Translations under genes and position numbers: made by a program | The notes under the pieces: generated by a model | Told to the model about the DNA's origin: nothing | Seen by the model: only the letters and a program-made list of their open reading frames with translations | The model's database searches: none | DNA from: Aeoliella straminimaris | GTDB lineage: Bacteria > Planctomycetota > Planctomycetia > Pirellulales > Lacipirellulaceae | Direction: 5' to 3' | Length of the DNA: 64,000 nucleotides | NCBI RefSeq assembly: GCF_024054565.1 | Contig: NZ_JAMXLR010000003.1 | Location: 1-64,000, forward strand | Shown: positions 21,467 through 33,230 of the stretch, piece by piece | Position numbering within the stretch: the first letter of the stretch is position 1 | Layout: the number at the start of each line of letters is the position of its first letter

Positions 21467-23098
21467 ATGAATGCAGTCGCGTTGCGAATGAATTTGTCAG
21501 CGCTGGCGACCATCCTGATCAACCTTGGATTTTGGGGCGCCATGGCTCAAGCCGGGGGGCCGTTCGAGGAAATGTCCAACGTCTATGGAATCCAGCAGAT
21601 CTCTTACGATGCCAGCAGCGGCTACGACTGGCTAGCCGAGCAGGACGTGGACGCTCCCGACTCACTCCCCCCGCAGTTGCGACAGGAAGCATTTGCCGCC
21701 AATCAGGATCTCTTTCGCGAGGTCTCCACCGAAGTCTCGCCCAGCGATGAAGTAAGCACCGAAGACGTCGAACCAGACGAGTCGCTCGCCGATCGCTTGA
21801 GTGCTCTGGAGAAGAAGTTCGACGAAATGGACGACGCCCAGGGCGAGTTGAAGTCGAGCCTCAAAGGCTACGCCAGGAGTGGTAACAGCGGTGCGACCAT
21901 GAAGGTCAGTGGTCGTATACACGCTGACCTGTGGGGCTACCCCGATCCTTCGCCCGGCGTAAACGGCTTCGAGACGGGAGACAACAACGATCCGCCCGCA
22001 GCTCGCCTCGGTTTCCGTCGAATTCGTTTCGGCGTGGCGGGAGACCTGTGGAAGAACACGCTCTACAAGGTTGAAATGGAGTTTGCCGGGGGGAATGACG
22101 TAGAGTTTCGGGACGTATATCTCGGCCTTACAGAGCTGCCCATCTTACGGACCTTGCTGATCGGCAATCAGAAGCGTCCCTATGGCTTGGACCATCTGAA
22201 CAGCAGCCGCTACAACGTGTTCATCGAACGACCTTTTGTTGTCGAGGCGTTCAATCAGGACGCTCGACGCTTTGGCATCTGCTCCTACGGAGTGTCCGAA
22301 GATGAGGCGTACAACTGGCGATACGGGGTATTCAACCAGCGGTTGATCCAAGACGAGGGAAACTACATTAGTAACCACTGGCAGTGCCAGATCGCCGGTC
22401 GACTCGCTAACACCATCTGGTACGACGAATGTTCCGACGGCCGTGGCTACGCCCACGTGGCCGTATCAGGCACCTGGGCCGACACCGCCGGCGATCAGAA
22501 TACGGAAAACTATGCCGATTCCGGCATCAATGAAGCTCGCTTTCGCACGCGGCCAGAGGCTCGCACCGTATCGCGTTGGCTCGACACCGGCGTGATCGAC
22601 GGGGCGGACGACTATTCGCTGTTGGGCCTGGAGAATGTGATCAACGTCGGGGCAGTGCAGTTCTGCGGCGAGTATGAGCAAGTGTGGCTGCAGCGAGATG
22701 CAGCCAGCGAATTGCAATTCCATGGCGGGTACTTCTACGTTTCGTACTTCCTTACCGGCGAGCACATGCCGTGGGATCGTGAAACGGGTTGCCTGGGCCG
22801 TGTCGTGCCGTTCGAGAACTTCTTCCTGGTCGACACTTGCTGCGACGGCGTTCGCGGCGGCTGGGGAGCTTGGCAGATCGCCGCCCGCTATTCACGGCTC
22901 GACCTCGCCGACAACGACATTCAGGGCGGCATCGGTGATAGCTTCACATTCGGCATGAATTGGTATTGGAATCCCTACGCTAACGTACAGTTCAACTACA
23001 TCTACGGGAACATTTACGACAACTCTCTCAATGCAGCCGGCGGTATCGACGACGGCGACTATCACGTGCTTGGGCTGCGTTTCCGTTGCGACTTCTAG
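21467..23098 (+). CDS. Phosphate-selective porin O/P (OprP/OprO-like) outer membrane protein
   Basis: A 543-residue outer-membrane porin. Residues 1-28 form a signal peptide ending AMAQA. Residues of about 105-135 are an acidic coiled coil (LADRLSALEKKFDEMDD) of the type that anchors porins to the cell wall or trimerises. The rest is a beta-barrel with aromatic-girdle patterns and the family stretch around LGLTELPILRTLLIGNQKRP. It ends in an aromatic residue (RFRCDF), as beta-barrels do. The ATG at 21467 has GAGAG 10-15 bases before it. It belongs to the Porin_O_P family; whether it is phosphate-specific cannot be read from sequence. A cysteine-rich protein gene follows after 62 bases. Confidence 0.88.
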   Translation: MNAVALRMNLSALATILINLGFWGAMAQAGGPFEEMSNVYGIQQISYDASSGYDWLAEQDVDAPDSLPPQLRQEAFAANQDLFREVSTEVSPSDEVSTEDVEPDESLADRLSALEKKFDEMDDAQGELKSSLKGYARSGNSGATMKVSGRIHADLWGYPDPSPGVNGFETGDNNDPPAARLGFRRIRFGVAGDLWKNTLYKVEMEFAGGNDVEFRDVYLGLTELPILRTLLIGNQKRPYGLDHLNSSRYNVFIERPFVVEAFNQDARRFGICSYGVSEDEAYNWRYGVFNQRLIQDEGNYISNHWQCQIAGRLANTIWYDECSDGRGYAHVAVSGTWADTAGDQNTENYADSGINEARFRTRPEARTVSRWLDTGVIDGADDYSLLGLENVINVGAVQFCGEYEQVWLQRDAASELQFHGGYFYVSYFLTGEHMPWDRETGCLGRVVPFENFFLVDTCCDGVRGGWGAWQIAARYSRLDLADNDIQGGIGDSFTFGMNWYWNPYANVQFNYIYGNIYDNSLNAAGGIDDGDYHVLGLRFRCDF

Positions 23099-23160
23099 AT
23101 TCCCATTCGCTCCAAGTAACACATCAAGCTCTCAGCCAACTACCGATGGAGACTCGATAA

Positions 23161-24072
23161 ATGTCCACGTCCAAATACGCAGCTGTGAACTACTTGGCGT
23201 TTGCCCTGCTGGCCGCTGCAACCAGCGCCATGGCCCAGTCACCCTTGCCAGATGCCCTGGTATCCTCGGCCATCTGCTGTGGTTCGGCATGCGACGAACC
23301 GGCCTGCGGTGCACCCGCTTGCTGCCCCAGCGATTGTTGTGGACCCGACTGCTGTGACGAGAAGTATCGCTCGGAGTGCTGCGGCAAGGGTTTTCTGCTG
23401 AAGAACATGCGGTTGCATGAGGGCTGTGGCAAAGTCTGCATGTCGAAGGTCGAAGAGGTTACTGAAGAGAAGTCGTGCTGGAAGATCGAGTGCGAGGAGA
23501 TCTGCGTGCCCCGCGTGGTGGGGCCCTGGGCCGAAGGTGGTTCGGGCCTGACCATCTTCAACTTCTTGAAGAAAAAGGGCCACGCCGCCGGATGCGGCGA
23601 CTGCTGTGACACCTGCTGCGGTAGCGATTGCTGCACGGATGGCTGCTGCCAGCAACCTCGATGCGGCGATGTACGCTGTGTCCGCACGCTGGCAAGCGAA
23701 AGCTACGAGTGCACCAAATGCCAGTGCAAGTGGGACATCAAGGACGGCTGCTACCGCTATGGACCGGGTAGCTGTGCCGGCGGCTGCTGCGGCAGTGCCG
23801 GCTGTGACTCGGCGGTGGACTGCGGCGATGGCTGCGGAAGTATCCCCTTGAAGATGAATCCTCCAGCGATGCCCGTCGAAGTGCCCCCTGCCCCGGCGTC
23901 CGCCGCGCGGTCGGCCAACGGACAGTATCGCGTGACCATTGCCCAGGCGTTCGGCATTAGCCCCGCCTCGTGTGAAGAGCCCGAAGGCGAACAGTCGGTA
24001 CCCCCAGTTACCCAGGCGAAGATGCCGAAACAGCAGCCCAAGAGAAAGTCGCCTTGGAGCTTGTGGAAGTAG
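23161..24072 (+). CDS. Exported cysteine-rich protein
   Basis: A 303-residue protein with a signal peptide (residues 1-25, ending AMAQS) and about 39 cysteines, many as CC or CCGSDCC-like clusters. Between the two Cys-rich blocks lies a conserved-looking core: a segment with CWKIECEEICVPRVVGPW (about 105-122) and another with CVRTLASESYECTKCQCKW (about 178-196). The C-terminal quarter is Pro/Ala-rich and ends in basic residues. I recognise the core as a type seen in planctomycetes but know no function. Metal binding or dense disulfide cross-linking outside the cytoplasm is plausible. GGAG lies 10 bases before the ATG. The porin ends only 62 bases upstream, so co-expression is likely. Confidence 0.8.
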   Translation: MSTSKYAAVNYLAFALLAAATSAMAQSPLPDALVSSAICCGSACDEPACGAPACCPSDCCGPDCCDEKYRSECCGKGFLLKNMRLHEGCGKVCMSKVEEVTEEKSCWKIECEEICVPRVVGPWAEGGSGLTIFNFLKKKGHAAGCGDCCDTCCGSDCCTDGCCQQPRCGDVRCVRTLASESYECTKCQCKWDIKDGCYRYGPGSCAGGCCGSAGCDSAVDCGDGCGSIPLKMNPPAMPVEVPPAPASAARSANGQYRVTIAQAFGISPASCEEPEGEQSVPPVTQAKMPKQQPKRKSPWSLWK

Positions 24073-24103
24073 CAAAGCCAAGTTGCGTTCAGCGAAAACG
24101 ACC

Positions 24104-24136
24104 AGGGCCGTCGATGCCGTGAACATCGACGGCCCT
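24104..24136. terminator. Hairpin between convergent genes, possible bidirectional terminator
   Basis: AGGGCCGTCGATG (24104-24116) is a perfect inverted match of CATCGACGGCCCT (24124-24136) with a 7-base loop. It lies between the stop codons of the cysteine-rich protein and the convergent DUF4405 protein. There is no long T tract on either side, so termination efficiency is uncertain. Confidence 0.6.
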
Positions 24137-24180
24137 AAGTCTATGCAGACCTTGGCGATTCCCTACCGCCGGGTTGGTCT

Positions 24181-24789
24181 CTATGGCTCGGGCGAGTTGT
24201 CCTTTATTACTTCGCGCACCCTGTCCATGTCGAACTGGAACTCCCGCCCCAATCGGCCCATGCGCTCGTCGGGTGAGACGTCAGCGGGCAAACTTAGTTC
24301 GCGTTTGAAGGCCTCCGCCGGCACGCCCGAGAGCTGCGAGATCTCGGCCACCGACATCGAACCGCGGATGCCCATGTCGTCGTGCTCGATGGCTTGTTGC
24401 TGCCGATGAGATGTTTCGCCGGCAGCGGTGGGGGTTACCTGTGGTGTGGCGAAGAACGGCGCAGCAGTCGCGGCCACCAGGACGACCAGTCCCACGCAGG
24501 CCACCCACACCCGCCGTCGCGTCAGCGAGCGGACCTTGCCTTTAACCATGGCGACAATCCACGGCCAGTGCAGCACCAGGTGAACGCCAATAACGACAAC
24601 GAGCCCGATCGCCATCCAGAAGTGCACGTCGCCCCACGCGTGGCGATCCAGTCCCCACAGCGTCTTGAAATGCCCCGAGCCGGGCGGCAAGGTGTAATGA
24701 ATTAAGAGCCCTGTCGAAAGCAACAGGGTGGACAGCAGAAAAGCAATCAAGTCGACGGAGAAGTTGACCGTCCCTTTCTTGATTTTCAT
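24181..24789 (-). CDS. DUF4405 membrane protein
   Basis: A 202-residue protein with an N-terminal DUF4405 domain of membrane helices (VDLIAFLLSTLLLSTGLLIHYT; VHFWMAIGLVVVIGVHLVLHW) holding several His residues that could ligate haem as in other small cytochrome-b-like domains. A third helix follows at about residues 100-118. The C-terminal soluble part (about 145-202, including ISQLSGVPAEAFKREL and ERMGRLGREFQFDM) resembles a small helical domain seen at the end of other DUF4405 proteins. ATG 24789 has AAGGA 8 bases upstream. An electron-transfer role is inference. Confidence 0.8.
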   Translation of the reverse strand: MKIKKGTVNFSVDLIAFLLSTLLLSTGLLIHYTLPPGSGHFKTLWGLDRHAWGDVHFWMAIGLVVVIGVHLVLHWPWIVAMVKGKVRSLTRRRVWVACVGLVVLVAATAAPFFATPQVTPTAAGETSHRQQQAIEHDDMGIRGSMSVAEISQLSGVPAEAFKRELSLPADVSPDERMGRLGREFQFDMDRVREVIKDNSPEP

Positions 24790-24984
24790 CGTTCGATCCT
24801 TCGTTATCCGAATTTGCGCCACACAGATGAGCGTGCAAATCACATTCCTGCGACCGACAAGTCGGCCGAAGCTAGGATACGTGAAGGTTCGACACAAAAA
24901 GCAGTCGCGCAGCGTCCGCGTCCGCCCAAACGGCCGTGCGAAGCCGCACGATGAAGACGTCTGCCATAGCACCGAAGGCAGTAG

Positions 24985-28164
<3,180 letters not shown>

Positions 28165-28402
28165 TTACCTAGTCTGCAGAGCTTACAGAATAAATTGCCC
28201 CTGTTCCCAAATATAGGGCTAGCCAGAGCGAAGTGGCCCAATGGGTCGTTTTTCGTCGCGTATTGCCGCAACATTCTGTAGACTGAAGTCCTCTTTGGGC
28301 CTGTTTACCGCCATTTCGGCGGAGATGCCCGAAGCTGGATTCCCCTACGTTTGCCGTGCGGGCTTGGGTTCGCGCTGGCGGGAGCACGCGGAGGAGGTGG
28401 AC

Positions 28403-29953
28403 ATGAACAGTCGAGTACCTGCTTACTCTATCGTAATTTGCCTGTCGATTTTTAGCGCCGCTGTTGTCGACGCCGCCGGATCGACCGATCCAGATGCGAT
28501 GGCCGCCCGCGTGGACGAAATGCTGGCCGCCGAATGGACCCAGGCCGGTATCACGCCTGCCACGGCCGCGACCGACAGCGAGTTCATCCGCCGGGTGTAT
28601 CTCGACCTGGTAGGCGTGGTCCCGCGGGTGTCGCAGGTCCGCGAGTTCCTGGACGACGACAGCCCCACCAAACGCATCGACCTGGTCGAGCGGCTACTGC
28701 GTTCACCCCGCTACGCCACGCACATGGCCACCACCTGGCGGAACCGCATTGTGCCCCCCGAAGTGGAACAGGCGAACATGCGCGAGTCGGTGGCGCTGGA
28801 GAAGTGGTTGCGCGAGCGATTCGAATCGAACCTGCGGTATGACAATATCGTCGGCGGACTGCTGGCCACCGGCGGCGACGAGCTCGGTCCTGCACTCTAC
28901 TTCCGCGCCAACGATTTCGCGCCCGAGAAACTGGCCGCCAGCACGTCGGAGCTGTTCCTGGGCGTGAAGCTCGAGTGTGCGCAATGCCACGACCATCCGT
29001 TTGCCGACTGGAAGCAGCGAGATTTCTGGGGCCTGGCCGCATTCTTCGCCCGCATCGATGGCAGCGAGGCCATGCAGATGAACGCCAACTTGCAGGTGCG
29101 CGATAAGGACTCCGGCGAAGTGATGCTGCCCGACACCACCGAGGTGATTCCGCCCAAGTTCCCTGGCGGCCCAGTGGTGGAAGATAGCGATCGACGTTCG
29201 CGGCGAGTGCAGCTCACCATCTGGATGACCGAACGCGACAACCGCCTGTTCAGCCGTGCGGCCGTCAACTGGTCATGGACCCACTTGTTTGGGCAGCCGC
29301 TGGTCACGGACATCGATTTGCCCCGCGAGCAGCAGTCGTCCATTCACGCCGACCTACTAGACGAGCTGGCCGACTACTTCGTGGCCACGCAGTTCGACCT
29401 GGCCAACCTGTGGCGAGTGCTGGCCTCCACCCAGGCATACGGGCTGTCGGGCGAACATCCCGCACCGCCCGATCCGCATTACTTCGCGGTGATGCAACCC
29501 AAGCCGCTGACGCCCGAACAGTTTTACGACAGCGTGGCCTTATTGTCGCCCACGATGTCGGGCTCCATGTTCCCGTCCACGGGCGACCAATTGACCGAAG
29601 ATCCCGTGCGAGCCGAGTTCGTCCGTCGGATGCGGAGCCCGTCGGAAGATCCACTGGAGTACCACGCCGGCACGCTGCAGGCGTTGCTACTAATGAACGG
29701 CCCCACGACCACGGGACTGACCGACCACCAACAAGGCCGATTGCTCACCGCGCTGACCGCGCCGTACATGAGGTCGGGCGACCAGGTGACCACGCTGTTT
29801 CTGGCCACGTTGGCCCGCGAGCCCGATTCGTTAGAACGCGAGTCGTGCGAAACGATGCTGCAAGACACAGAAGGCGACGAACAACGCATGCGAGCCCTGA
29901 GCGATCTGTTGTGGGCACTCGTCAATAGCACCGAGTTCGCCTTCCGAAGATAG
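28403..29953 (+). CDS. DUF1549/DUF1553 domain protein (planctomycete surface/cytochrome-like protein)
   Basis: A 516-residue exported protein with a signal peptide (SIVICLSIFSAAVVDAAG). The DUF1549 (PSCyt2) part includes RRVYLDLVGVVPRVSQVREF and the haem-binding-like CAQCHDHP at about residue 192; the DUF1553 (PSD1) part follows, with SRAAVNWSWTHLFG. This pair of domains is a hallmark of Planctomycetes and is nearly always followed by a DUF1501 gene, as here after 34 bases. The function is not established; catabolic or cell-surface roles have been suggested for the family. GGAGGAGG lies 5-12 bases before ATG 28403, fixing the start. Confidence 0.92.
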   Translation: MNSRVPAYSIVICLSIFSAAVVDAAGSTDPDAMAARVDEMLAAEWTQAGITPATAATDSEFIRRVYLDLVGVVPRVSQVREFLDDDSPTKRIDLVERLLRSPRYATHMATTWRNRIVPPEVEQANMRESVALEKWLRERFESNLRYDNIVGGLLATGGDELGPALYFRANDFAPEKLAASTSELFLGVKLECAQCHDHPFADWKQRDFWGLAAFFARIDGSEAMQMNANLQVRDKDSGEVMLPDTTEVIPPKFPGGPVVEDSDRRSRRVQLTIWMTERDNRLFSRAAVNWSWTHLFGQPLVTDIDLPREQQSSIHADLLDELADYFVATQFDLANLWRVLASTQAYGLSGEHPAPPDPHYFAVMQPKPLTPEQFYDSVALLSPTMSGSMFPSTGDQLTEDPVRAEFVRRMRSPSEDPLEYHAGTLQALLLMNGPTTTGLTDHQQGRLLTALTAPYMRSGDQVTTLFLATLAREPDSLERESCETMLQDTEGDEQRMRALSDLLWALVNSTEFAFRR

Positions 29954-29987
29954 TTCAGCGTCAATCGGTTTTCCCTTGGAGACTTCC

Positions 29988-31295
29988 ATGTTCCAACCAA
30001 TCGATCGCCGGCAAATGCTTGGGGCTTTGGGCCTGGGGGCGTTGGGCACGTCCTGCGCCAGTTGGTTCGCTCCGCTGGCCACTGCAGCCGCTTCGCATCC
30101 AGGACGTCGGCGGCACTGCATTCTGCTGTGGATGAACGGCGGACCGAGCCAAACAGACACGTTCGACATGAAACCGGGCCACGCCAACGGCGGGTCGATT
30201 AAGGAAATCCCCACCAGCGTGCCGGGCTTGCGGTTCAGCGAGCACTTTTCCCGTCTGGCCGAGCAAGCCGATCAGCTGGCGGTGATTCGCTCGCTGACCA
30301 CCAAAGAAGGCGACCACGCCCGCGGGGCCCACGTGGTCCGCACCGGCTACACTCCGCAGGGCGACGTGGCCCATCCGGCGATGGGTTGCTCACTGTCCAA
30401 GCAGCTCGACCATGGCGACACCATCCTGCCGGCGTACGTGAGCATCGCGCCGCAATCGCAGCTCAACCCCGCGGCCTTCGGCCCGGGCTTCCTGGGTCCG
30501 CAATACGCACCGGCCGTCGTGGGCGGACAACCAACCGATGGCACCCGTGAGATGGCCGATCTGCGACTCGAAAATGTCGAGTGGGCCCAAGGCGTTAGCG
30601 AGCGACAAGCTGCGCGGCGGATGGAGATGTGGCGGGCCTTGGAGGGCCGGTTTCTGGCCTCCCGTCAGCAAAACTCGCTGGCAGCGCACCACGCTCTCTA
30701 CCGCCAGGCCGCCGAAATGATGCGTCCCGAGGTTCGACAAGCGTTTGATTTAAAGGAAGAACCTCGGCAGGTGCGTGAGCGTTACGGCCGGGGACTGTTC
30801 GGTCAGGGTTGCTTGCTCGCCCGGCGACTCGTGGAGCGCGACGTACCGTTCGTCGAGGTCGCCCTGGGGCAAGGCCTGGCCTGGGACACGCACGCGGACA
30901 ATTTCCAGCAAGTCGCCCGGTTGTCCGAGGAACTCGACGCTGGTTGGTCGAGCTTGATGATCGAGCTGTCGAATCGTGGTTTGCTCGAGAGCACCACCAT
31001 CGTCTGGATGGGAGAGTTCGGCCGAACGCCGATGATCAACTCCAACGCTGGTCGCGATCATTTCCCCAACGCTTGGAGCTGCGTGCTGGCGGGCGGCGGC
31101 ATCGCCGGCGGGCAAGCATATGGTCGCACCTCAGAGGACGGTATGAAGATCGAAGAGAACCCGGTGCAGATAGGTGACGTGCTGGCCACCCTGTGCGAGG
31201 CGGTGGGCGTCTCGCCCTACCATGAGAACATTACCCCTTCGAATCGCCCAGTGAAGATCGCCGAAGGCTCGGCGATCACGGAACTGTTAGCATGA
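29988..31295 (+). CDS. DUF1501 family protein with Tat signal
   Basis: A 435-residue DUF1501 protein. The N-terminus has a twin-arginine motif (DRRQMLGALGLGALG), pointing to Tat export. The DUF1501 fold is sulfatase/alkaline-phosphatase-like; visible family stretches are ILLWMNGGPSQTDTFDMKP, AHVVRTGYTPQGDVAHPAMG and TTIVWMGEFGRTPMI, whose Asp and Glu/His residues could bind metals. ATG 29988 has GGAG 6-9 bases upstream; a TTG 12 bases earlier is also in frame. It follows the DUF1549 gene and precedes the EF-hand lipoprotein by 13 bases, so the three form an operon. Confidence 0.92.
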   Translation: MFQPIDRRQMLGALGLGALGTSCASWFAPLATAAASHPGRRRHCILLWMNGGPSQTDTFDMKPGHANGGSIKEIPTSVPGLRFSEHFSRLAEQADQLAVIRSLTTKEGDHARGAHVVRTGYTPQGDVAHPAMGCSLSKQLDHGDTILPAYVSIAPQSQLNPAAFGPGFLGPQYAPAVVGGQPTDGTREMADLRLENVEWAQGVSERQAARRMEMWRALEGRFLASRQQNSLAAHHALYRQAAEMMRPEVRQAFDLKEEPRQVRERYGRGLFGQGCLLARRLVERDVPFVEVALGQGLAWDTHADNFQQVARLSEELDAGWSSLMIELSNRGLLESTTIVWMGEFGRTPMINSNAGRDHFPNAWSCVLAGGGIAGGQAYGRTSEDGMKIEENPVQIGDVLATLCEAVGVSPYHENITPSNRPVKIAEGSAITELLA

Positions 31296-31308
31296 GGGTG
31301 CATTTCGA

Positions 31309-32910
31309 ATGCCTTGGATTCGCTACTGCAGCCTACTCCTTCTGATCGCCGTGTCGGTCGTGGCGACGGTCGGATGCCAGCGCGCCAAGGTATCTCAACC
31401 TGCGCTACCGAAGGCAAAACCAAAAGCGGAACCCGTTGCCATCGTGCAAGAAGCTCCCGCACCCGAGCCGGAACCTGCCGAACAGCCTGAACCCGAACCA
31501 CCGCCCGAACCAGCCTACACATGGCCTGAAGAAAAGCTGCGCGAACGCGTGGTGTTGCTTTCGCCGGGCGGGCCGCTGGTGGCGGATCTATGGATCACGG
31601 TTGACGGCCGGCCCCATACCGAGGGCGTGGAGCAGCTTGTCGAAGCGGCATACAACGCGGGCGATACCAACGGCGACAAACGGCGAACCTGGAAGGAATG
31701 GCGGGCGAACAACGAGTACTTCGCCTCCTCCATGCCCGGCGTAACACCTACCTCCAAACAACTCGACGAGTGGGAGGAAACCTACGATCGCAACGGCGAC
31801 CATCGCATCCAGCGAGGCGAGATGGCATCGTGGCTGGGCCGCGACGCGGGGCGCAGCGTCGCGCCGCTGACGGTCCGCAGCACCCAGACGCGAGGTGCCA
31901 GCGAATCACGCTTGTGGGAACTGCTGGATGCCGACGCCAGTGGTGGGCTGTCGCCCGACGAACTGGCGAGCGTCGCCCAACGTTTGTGGGCGTATGACGC
32001 GGACGACGATCGCACGCTGGTCGACGCGGAGCTGGCCCCGCTCGAAGAACAGTTGTCAACGCAGGGCAATCGACGGATCTCGAGTCGCGTGGTGCAAAGA
32101 CATGCGGCCCTGCACTTGGGCGGCTCGTTCGACATGGGTCGGCTCGGTTACCTGCTGGCCGACATGTACGCTCGCCAACAGTCGCTGGGCGGCGAGTGCT
32201 TTCGTGAGCTGCCAGGTCTGTTTACTGAACTCGACGACGGCGACGGGTGGCTGGGCGACTCCGAGATCGCGCGACTGGCCACCATCGAGCCGCACCTTCG
32301 CCTGGCTGTGGGCTTCCGCGACGGCCGTCCGCCTGTGATCGAGCAACTCGAACTGACCGACCGCGTGGAGTCGCTGCGACTCGTAGCCCACCCCACCAAA
32401 TCCCGCGCTGTGGTGCAACTGGGCGACTGCCGACTGGTGCTGTCGATCCACGACCTGGCCGTTCCATCGAGTCCCAACAACAGCCTGCGGAGCATCCAGA
32501 CGCAGCTCATGGTGCACGACCAGTGCGACGTGTTGTACGAGTCGCTCGACGCTAACTCCGATGGCCGCCTGGGCGAACGAGAGGTGACCACCGCCAGCGA
32601 GCGACTCAAAGCATGCGACCTCGATGGCGATGGCCTGCTGTCGGCCGCCGAATTGCCGCAGGTCCGCATCGTGGCATTGCTGCGCGGGGAAGATCCCTCG
32701 ACGGTGAACTTCTACGTCCCCGATGCAGCGCCCACCAGCGGCAGCACGAGCGATGCCCCCCGCTGGTTCGCCGCCGCCGACTTCAACAACGATGGTGACC
32801 TCAGCCGCCGGGAATTCCTCGGCCCTCCCGAGGCGTTCGATCAGTTGGATCTCAACGGCGATGGGTTTATGGATGCCGAGGAGGCTCGGGCGGCGGACGG
32901 CGCGGAGTAA
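31309..32910 (+). CDS. Lipoprotein-like protein with about nine EF-hand loops
   Basis: A 533-residue exported protein. The N-terminus is hydrophobic and ends at VATVGC, a plausible lipobox. A proline/glutamate-rich linker follows (residues of about 30-68). At least nine EF-hand-type calcium loops can be seen, for example DTNGDKRRTWKE (about 118), DRNGDHRIQRGE (160), DADASGGLSPDE (206), DANSDGRLGERE (413), DLDGDGLLSAAE (437) and DLNGDGFMDAEE (513), with DADDDRTLVDAE, DDGDGWLGDSE and NNDGDLSRRE less canonical. It starts 13 bases after the DUF1501 stop, with GAGGGTG about 9 bases before the ATG. A calcium-dependent surface role next to the DUF1549/1501 pair is inferred. Confidence 0.85.
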   Translation: MPWIRYCSLLLLIAVSVVATVGCQRAKVSQPALPKAKPKAEPVAIVQEAPAPEPEPAEQPEPEPPPEPAYTWPEEKLRERVVLLSPGGPLVADLWITVDGRPHTEGVEQLVEAAYNAGDTNGDKRRTWKEWRANNEYFASSMPGVTPTSKQLDEWEETYDRNGDHRIQRGEMASWLGRDAGRSVAPLTVRSTQTRGASESRLWELLDADASGGLSPDELASVAQRLWAYDADDDRTLVDAELAPLEEQLSTQGNRRISSRVVQRHAALHLGGSFDMGRLGYLLADMYARQQSLGGECFRELPGLFTELDDGDGWLGDSEIARLATIEPHLRLAVGFRDGRPPVIEQLELTDRVESLRLVAHPTKSRAVVQLGDCRLVLSIHDLAVPSSPNNSLRSIQTQLMVHDQCDVLYESLDANSDGRLGEREVTTASERLKACDLDGDGLLSAAELPQVRIVALLRGEDPSTVNFYVPDAAPTSGSTSDAPRWFAAADFNNDGDLSRREFLGPPEAFDQLDLNGDGFMDAEEARAADGAE

Positions 32911-32974
32911 GGTCCCTCGCTTCCCTGAGCTATGAGTGTCCTAACTACCTCAAGAGGTGCTGGATCGACAGGCA

Positions 32975-32999
32975 CTGGCCGGGAGTGGCCAGCTTTTTT
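32975..32999 (+). terminator. Rho-independent terminator after the EF-hand gene
   Basis: CTGGCC (32975-32980) pairs with GGCCAG (32987-32992) around a GGGAGT loop, followed by C and six T residues. It closes the DUF1549-DUF1501-EF-hand operon 65 bases past the stop codon. Confidence 0.7.
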
Positions 33000-33020
33000 G
33001 TAGTCCATGTCATCGGGCTG

Positions 33021-33203
33021 ATGTTGATGCCCGACTCCTTCTTCACCGACGGTCCGCGGGGCCGCAAGAATCTGGCACGTGCAGAAGTTCAATCCGTCGC
33101 CTCGCTGCAGACTCTGTGCCTTGTCCTGGGATTTATCCTTGTGGTCGTGCTGCTGGTAGGAGTGGCCGAAGTGATTGGCACGGCTATGAACGGCAAGGGC
33201 TAA
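33021..33203 (+). CDS. Small single-pass membrane protein
   Basis: A 60-residue reading frame with one hydrophobic helix near its C-terminal half (LCLVLGFILVVVLLVGVAEVIG). An in-frame GTG at 32985 would extend it, but that codon lies inside the terminator of the preceding gene, so I take ATG 33021. The ribosome site is weak. No family recognised; it may be real because the helix is coherent and the frame fills the gap up to the convergent ligase gene. Confidence 0.4.
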   Translation: MLMPDSFFTDGPRGRKNLARAEVQSVASLQTLCLVLGFILVVVLLVGVAEVIGTAMNGKG

Positions 33204-33230
33204 AGTGCGACCATTCCACTTTGGGACTCG

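Noticed and set aside
32985-33020. GTG start extending the small membrane protein
   Set aside because: The codon lies inside the stem-loop and T tract of the preceding terminator.
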